From CAYRVF01 sp964427535 (GTDB lineage Bacteria; Chloroflexota; Ktedonobacteria; Ktedonobacterales; JADMIN01): a DNA stretch of 13,999 bases. Positions 11,570 through 13,999 of the stretch are shown piece by piece. The DNA is taken from NCBI GenBank assembly GCA_964427535.1, contig CAYRVF010000130.1, positions 1-13,999 of the forward strand. The letters are read 5' to 3'. The translations under genes and the position numbers were made by a program. Position 1 is the first letter of the stretch. Every line of letters starts with the position of its first letter. Below the pieces are notes generated by a model. It saw only the letters and a list, made by a program, of their open reading frames with translations. It ran no database searches and was not told where the DNA came from.

Positions 11570-13732
11570 CTATGGCACGGGCATCAGTCCCATCTCGATC
11601 TTGAGGCGGAGGATACGGTGGACGGAGGCCTGCAGCCGCGCCTGCGAGATGCGACCGGATTGGACGGCCTGCGTCATCGCCGCCACCACCGCCGCGAGAT
11701 CCGTCTGCGAGAGCGGACACAGCAGCAGGTCGTTCCCGGCCAGGAAGGCGCGCACACTCGCCTCGGCGATCGCCTGGGTCGGGTCGCTGTAGCCCTGCTG
11801 GCGCATGTAGATGAGAATCCCCTGGGCACCCAAAGCATCGGTGATGATGACCCCCTGGTAGCCGAGCTGTCCACGGAGGACGCCCGTCACTAGTGTCGCG
11901 GAGAGGTCGGCCGGAGCGCTGGCATCATAGGCGGGTGCGAGCACGGTCGTCACCATGATCATCCCCGGCGCATGGCTGAGCAGCCCACTAAACGGCGGGA
12001 AGTCAGTTGCCTGCATCTGCGCCTGACTCTGGTTGATCGTCGGCAGCACGAAGTCTGGGTTGCCGGTGGCGGCTCCCAGGCCCGGCCAGTGCTTGAGCGT
12101 GCCCGCGACGCCGTTTTGTTGCAGGCCGTCGAGGAAGGCGCCCGCATAGGTGGTGACGGTGCCCACCGTCGACCCGAACATGCGGCTCGGACCTTCCCCG
12201 CCACCCTGGTCGACATCGGCGACCGGGGCGAAGTCGGCGTTCAGTCCCAGCGACCGCATGCGCCCGGCGTCGGTCTGCGCCTGGGCGTAGGCGTTTTGAG
12301 GGTTGCCGGAGGCGGCCAGTTGCTGCGCCGAGGGGGTCGCCCCGAAGTACGGCGCCAAGCGGTCGACCGTCCCGCCCTCTTCGTCGATGCCAATCAGCAG
12401 ACTGCCTGGATGATTGGCGTTCTGCTGCATCGTGGCGTCGAGTTGTTGCAGCCCGGCGGCGGTCGGGGGCACGGTCGGGCCACCGTTACAGCTGGTGTAG
12501 ACGATGGCGCTGCCGACATCCCACTGCGTGAGCGCCTGGTTGATATCTGTGTTGTAGCTGGCGGTGCAGACCGCCATCATCACCGTCTGGCCAACCAGTT
12601 GGGTTGTCGACAGGCCCGCGATGTAGCCGTCGATGCGCTGATCCAGCGTGGGCGTGGTGTTGGACGTGAGCGTTTCGACGTTGAGGTGATGTGCGGGGTC
12701 CGTCCCCGTCCACGAGAGCAGCATCTGGCCGGTCTCCCCGATAAACCCCAGTCCAGGGGGACCAAGCGCCGTCTCGTGGAGGGTCGTCATGGTGTTCTGT
12801 GGCCACTGTGCGAGACTGGAGGTGTACTGCACATTCACGGAGTGCCCCGGATCGACCCCCGTCCACGCGACCCAGTACGGTGGCATGCCCATTGCCGCGA
12901 CACTGATGCCCGCGGGCCCAACGGCGCTCGTTTGGGCGAGTGACAGGGCACCGTTCCAGCTCACTCCATCGCTCGACGTGGCGAAGGTGAGCTGTTGCGC
13001 GGGCGTCGTCGCGGCCCAACTGAGGACGAGCTGGTTGGCTTGGGGATTCAGCGCCAGGACGGGCTCAGAGATACTACTGAACTGGCTCAGGATGGTCTTC
13101 GCGCCCAACTGGAACCCGGACCCGGATGTCGTCAGGTGAAACGGCAGGACGTTGAGCGAGTGGTGCGCGTCGGTGCCCGCCCAGGCGAGCACGAATCCGT
13201 TGCCGATGCGCGCTAACGCGGGGCTGGTGAAGGTGTTGTTCCCGCTAATGATGAGTTTCCTGTAGCCGCCAGGACTTGAGGCACAGGCCGGACCCTGGCA
13301 GAGCAGGTTAAGGGTGTGGTTGGCGTCGGTGCCGGTCCACGCGAGCGCGATGGTGGTCGGTGGCCCCTGCACCGCAACCGCGGGCCGGGTAGCGGAATTC
13401 TCAGGGAAATAGCCCCTTCCACCATAGGTGAGGCCATCGCTGCTCTGCAGGATATTGAGCGTGTGGCCGGGGTCCACACCAGTCCACGCCAGGACGCTCG
13501 CGAGCCCCAGATTCGGGGAGCCAGGGTTGCTGGTCCAGAGATCGGGGCCGTCAACACTGGTGTCACTCAGAATCACCTTGCGCACTTCCGCTGGCGCCTG
13601 AGCGTGGAGTGTTGGGGCCGCATGTGCCGGAAGCGCCGGAGCAGCGGTGAACACAGGGGCCACAGCAACTAACGTGAGCAGTAGCGCGCCAAGCAGGATG
13701 AGACGCTTGCCAATACGACCGGAGCCGCCCAT
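11570..13732 (-). CDS. Secreted GH3 family (NagZ-type) hydrolase with propeller-like N-terminal repeats
   Basis: A 720-residue exported protein. Residues 1-38 form a signal peptide (basic GRIGKR, hydrophobic core, cut near AHA|AP). Residues 65-355 hold six repeats of about 51 residues. Residues 365-720 match the GH3 N-terminal barrel seen in beta-N-acetylhexosaminidases: IGIDEEGGTVDRL (447-459), LGLNADFAPVADV (495-507), TLKHWPGLG (545-553), and GVIITDALG (627-635) with nucleophile Asp632. NagZ normally has PGHG and a D-S-H dyad as acid/base; here these read PGLG and N-P-D (558-560), so the catalytic dyad is missing. Likely substrates would be beta-linked amino sugars in peptidoglycan or glycans, with altered chemistry or binding only. 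ATG at 13732 follows a perfect AAGGAGGT; a GTG at 13753 is in frame but lacks this. Confidence 0.88.
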   Translation of the reverse strand: MGGSGRIGKRLILLGALLLTLVAVAPVFTAAPALPAHAAPTLHAQAPAEVRKVILSDTSVDGPDLWTSNPGSPNLGLASVLAWTGVDPGHTLNILQSSDGLTYGGRGYFPENSATRPAVAVQGPPTTIALAWTGTDANHTLNLLCQGPACASSPGGYRKLIISGNNTFTSPALARIGNGFVLAWAGTDAHHSLNVLPFHLTTSGSGFQLGAKTILSQFSSISEPVLALNPQANQLVLSWAATTPAQQLTFATSSDGVSWNGALSLAQTSAVGPAGISVAAMGMPPYWVAWTGVDPGHSVNVQYTSSLAQWPQNTMTTLHETALGPPGLGFIGETGQMLLSWTGTDPAHHLNVETLTSNTTPTLDQRIDGYIAGLSTTQLVGQTVMMAVCTASYNTDINQALTQWDVGSAIVYTSCNGGPTVPPTAAGLQQLDATMQQNANHPGSLLIGIDEEGGTVDRLAPYFGATPSAQQLAASGNPQNAYAQAQTDAGRMRSLGLNADFAPVADVDQGGGEGPSRMFGSTVGTVTTYAGAFLDGLQQNGVAGTLKHWPGLGAATGNPDFVLPTINQSQAQMQATDFPPFSGLLSHAPGMIMVTTVLAPAYDASAPADLSATLVTGVLRGQLGYQGVIITDALGAQGILIYMRQQGYSDPTQAIAEASVRAFLAGNDLLLCPLSQTDLAAVVAAMTQAVQSGRISQARLQASVHRILRLKIEMGLMPVP
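12668..13540 (-). repeat. Six AWTGTD-type repeats, probable beta-propeller
   Basis: The region encodes six units of the form (L/V)AWTG(T/V)D-x2-H-x-(L/V)N. The conserved Trp falls at residues 83, 132, 184, 239, 290 and 341, a period of 49-55 residues. Unit four is the most diverged (SWAATTPAQQLT). Similar motifs at nucleotide level (GTCCACGC-like on the plus strand) reflect recent repeat expansion or conserved codons. Six units of about 51 residues over 300 residues fit a six-bladed beta-propeller, likely for carbohydrate or surface binding; the fold is inferred. Confidence 0.8.
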
Positions 13733-13737
13733 AGCAC

Positions 13738-13745
13738 ACCTCCTT
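13738..13745 (-). promoter_or_regulatory. Ribosome-binding site of the GH3 gene
   Basis: AAGGAGGT on the minus strand, 5 nt before ATG at 13732. This is a perfect anti-Shine-Dalgarno match and fixes the start. Confidence 0.85.
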
Positions 13746-13801
13746 GACGCCACGGTGCAGTGCCTGGAGCCAGCGCGCAGCCGCTTCCGCCCCGCGTTGC
13801 A

Positions 13802-13816
13802 CCTACGACCCGTAGG
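13802..13816. other. Short perfect palindrome upstream of the GH3 gene
   Basis: CCTACG-ACC-CGTAGG, six-base arms with a three-base loop, in the 120-bp spacer between the partial upstream gene and the GH3 gene. It is flanked by a wider inverted repeat, GCGCGCAG at 13773-13780 and CTGCGCGC at 13822-13829. It could be an operator or part of a weak terminator for the upstream gene; no U-run follows. Confidence 0.3.
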
Positions 13817-13852
13817 ACACGCTGCGCGCCTCCTTTCGCATCCAGTGCCTCG

Positions 13853-13999
13853 TTAGCTGCACGTCCCGCTGGGGCCAATCAACGGCGATGTGATCGTGTT
13901 GGGGCTCTGCACCATGACACCTCCTGGTTCAGGGTAGGTGTGATCCGCGGGGAGAGCGCCAGACCAGTTGAACTGGTAGGTCGCCGTCGTCTGGTTTGG
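13853..13999 (-). CDS. C-terminal end of an unidentified protein (cut by window edge)
   Basis: One frame stays open from the right edge of the window to TAA at 13853, giving 48 codons (… TATYQFNWSGALPADHTYP … GPSGTCS). About 77 percent of third positions are G or C, like neighbouring genes. The sequence is Thr/Pro/Gly/Asn-rich with aromatic residues, typical of the last strands of an exported beta-sandwich, and it has no membrane helix. I recognise no family. The gene ends 120 bp before the GH3 start and could share its transcript. A perfect AGGAGGT followed by ATG lies inside (13919-13925, ATG at 13915) and could instead start a 20-residue peptide, but the uninterrupted frame to the edge favours the partial gene. 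Confidence 0.55.
   Translation of the reverse strand, partial: PNQTTATYQFNWSGALPADHTYPEPGGVMVQSPNTITSPLIGPSGTCS

Noticed and set aside
12668..13540. Tandem DNA repeat or CRISPR-like array
   Set aside because: Periodicity of about 150 bp is that of protein repeats; nucleotide identity is patchy and there are no spacer-type units.
13733..13753. GTG start at 13753 for the GH3 gene
   Set aside because: It would add seven residues before a good signal peptide and ignores the perfect ribosome site placed for ATG at 13732.

Overview
The window is high-GC bacterial DNA, and every gene I can support lies on the minus strand, so it reads right to left. Two proteins point to Chloroflexota, perhaps a Ktedonobacteria-like lineage. 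One is a secreted protein with AWTGTD-x2-H-x-LN repeats; the other is a soluble 'toastrack' protein of a kind I associate with that phylum. This is judgement from protein style, not a search, and an actinobacterial or related host is not excluded.

Layout in transcription order. (1) At the right edge is the last 48 codons of an unidentified, probably secreted protein (13853-13999). (2) A signal-peptide protein with six propeller-like repeats fused to a glycoside hydrolase family 3 (NagZ-type) domain (11570-13732). (3) A tandem-domain universal stress protein (10352-11374). (4) A LiaF/DUF4097-like beta-repeat protein without membrane segments (9400-10215). (5) A structured 240-nt leader (9159-9399) with a stretch resembling a degenerate TPP aptamer, followed by two stem-loops. 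(6) An MgtA-like P-type cation ATPase (6570-9158). (7) A 446-bp gap holding only short repeats and one doubtful 45-codon reading frame. (8) A tightly overlapped cydDCAB operon (6123 to 80) encoding the CydDC thiol-exporting ABC transporter and cytochrome bd quinol oxidase.

The best-defined system is cydDCAB. CydDC supports assembly of the bd oxidase, and CydAB reduces O2 with quinol electrons. CydA keeps the expected haem ligands and quinol-site residues but has a short Q-loop. The two transporter genes precede the oxidase genes, and overlaps (4 nt cydD/cydC, 8 nt cydC/cydA) suggest translational coupling.

The nearby tandem Usp and P-type ATPase, next to a bd oxidase, recall low-oxygen/stress gene sets such as the DosR-regulated Usp-CtpF pair of Mycobacterium, but no shared operator was identified here. 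The points most worth checking are the riboswitch-like leader of the ATPase gene and the GH3 enzyme, which keeps its nucleophile but lacks the usual Asp-His acid/base dyad. I saw no tRNA, rRNA, CRISPR array, transposase or integrase.
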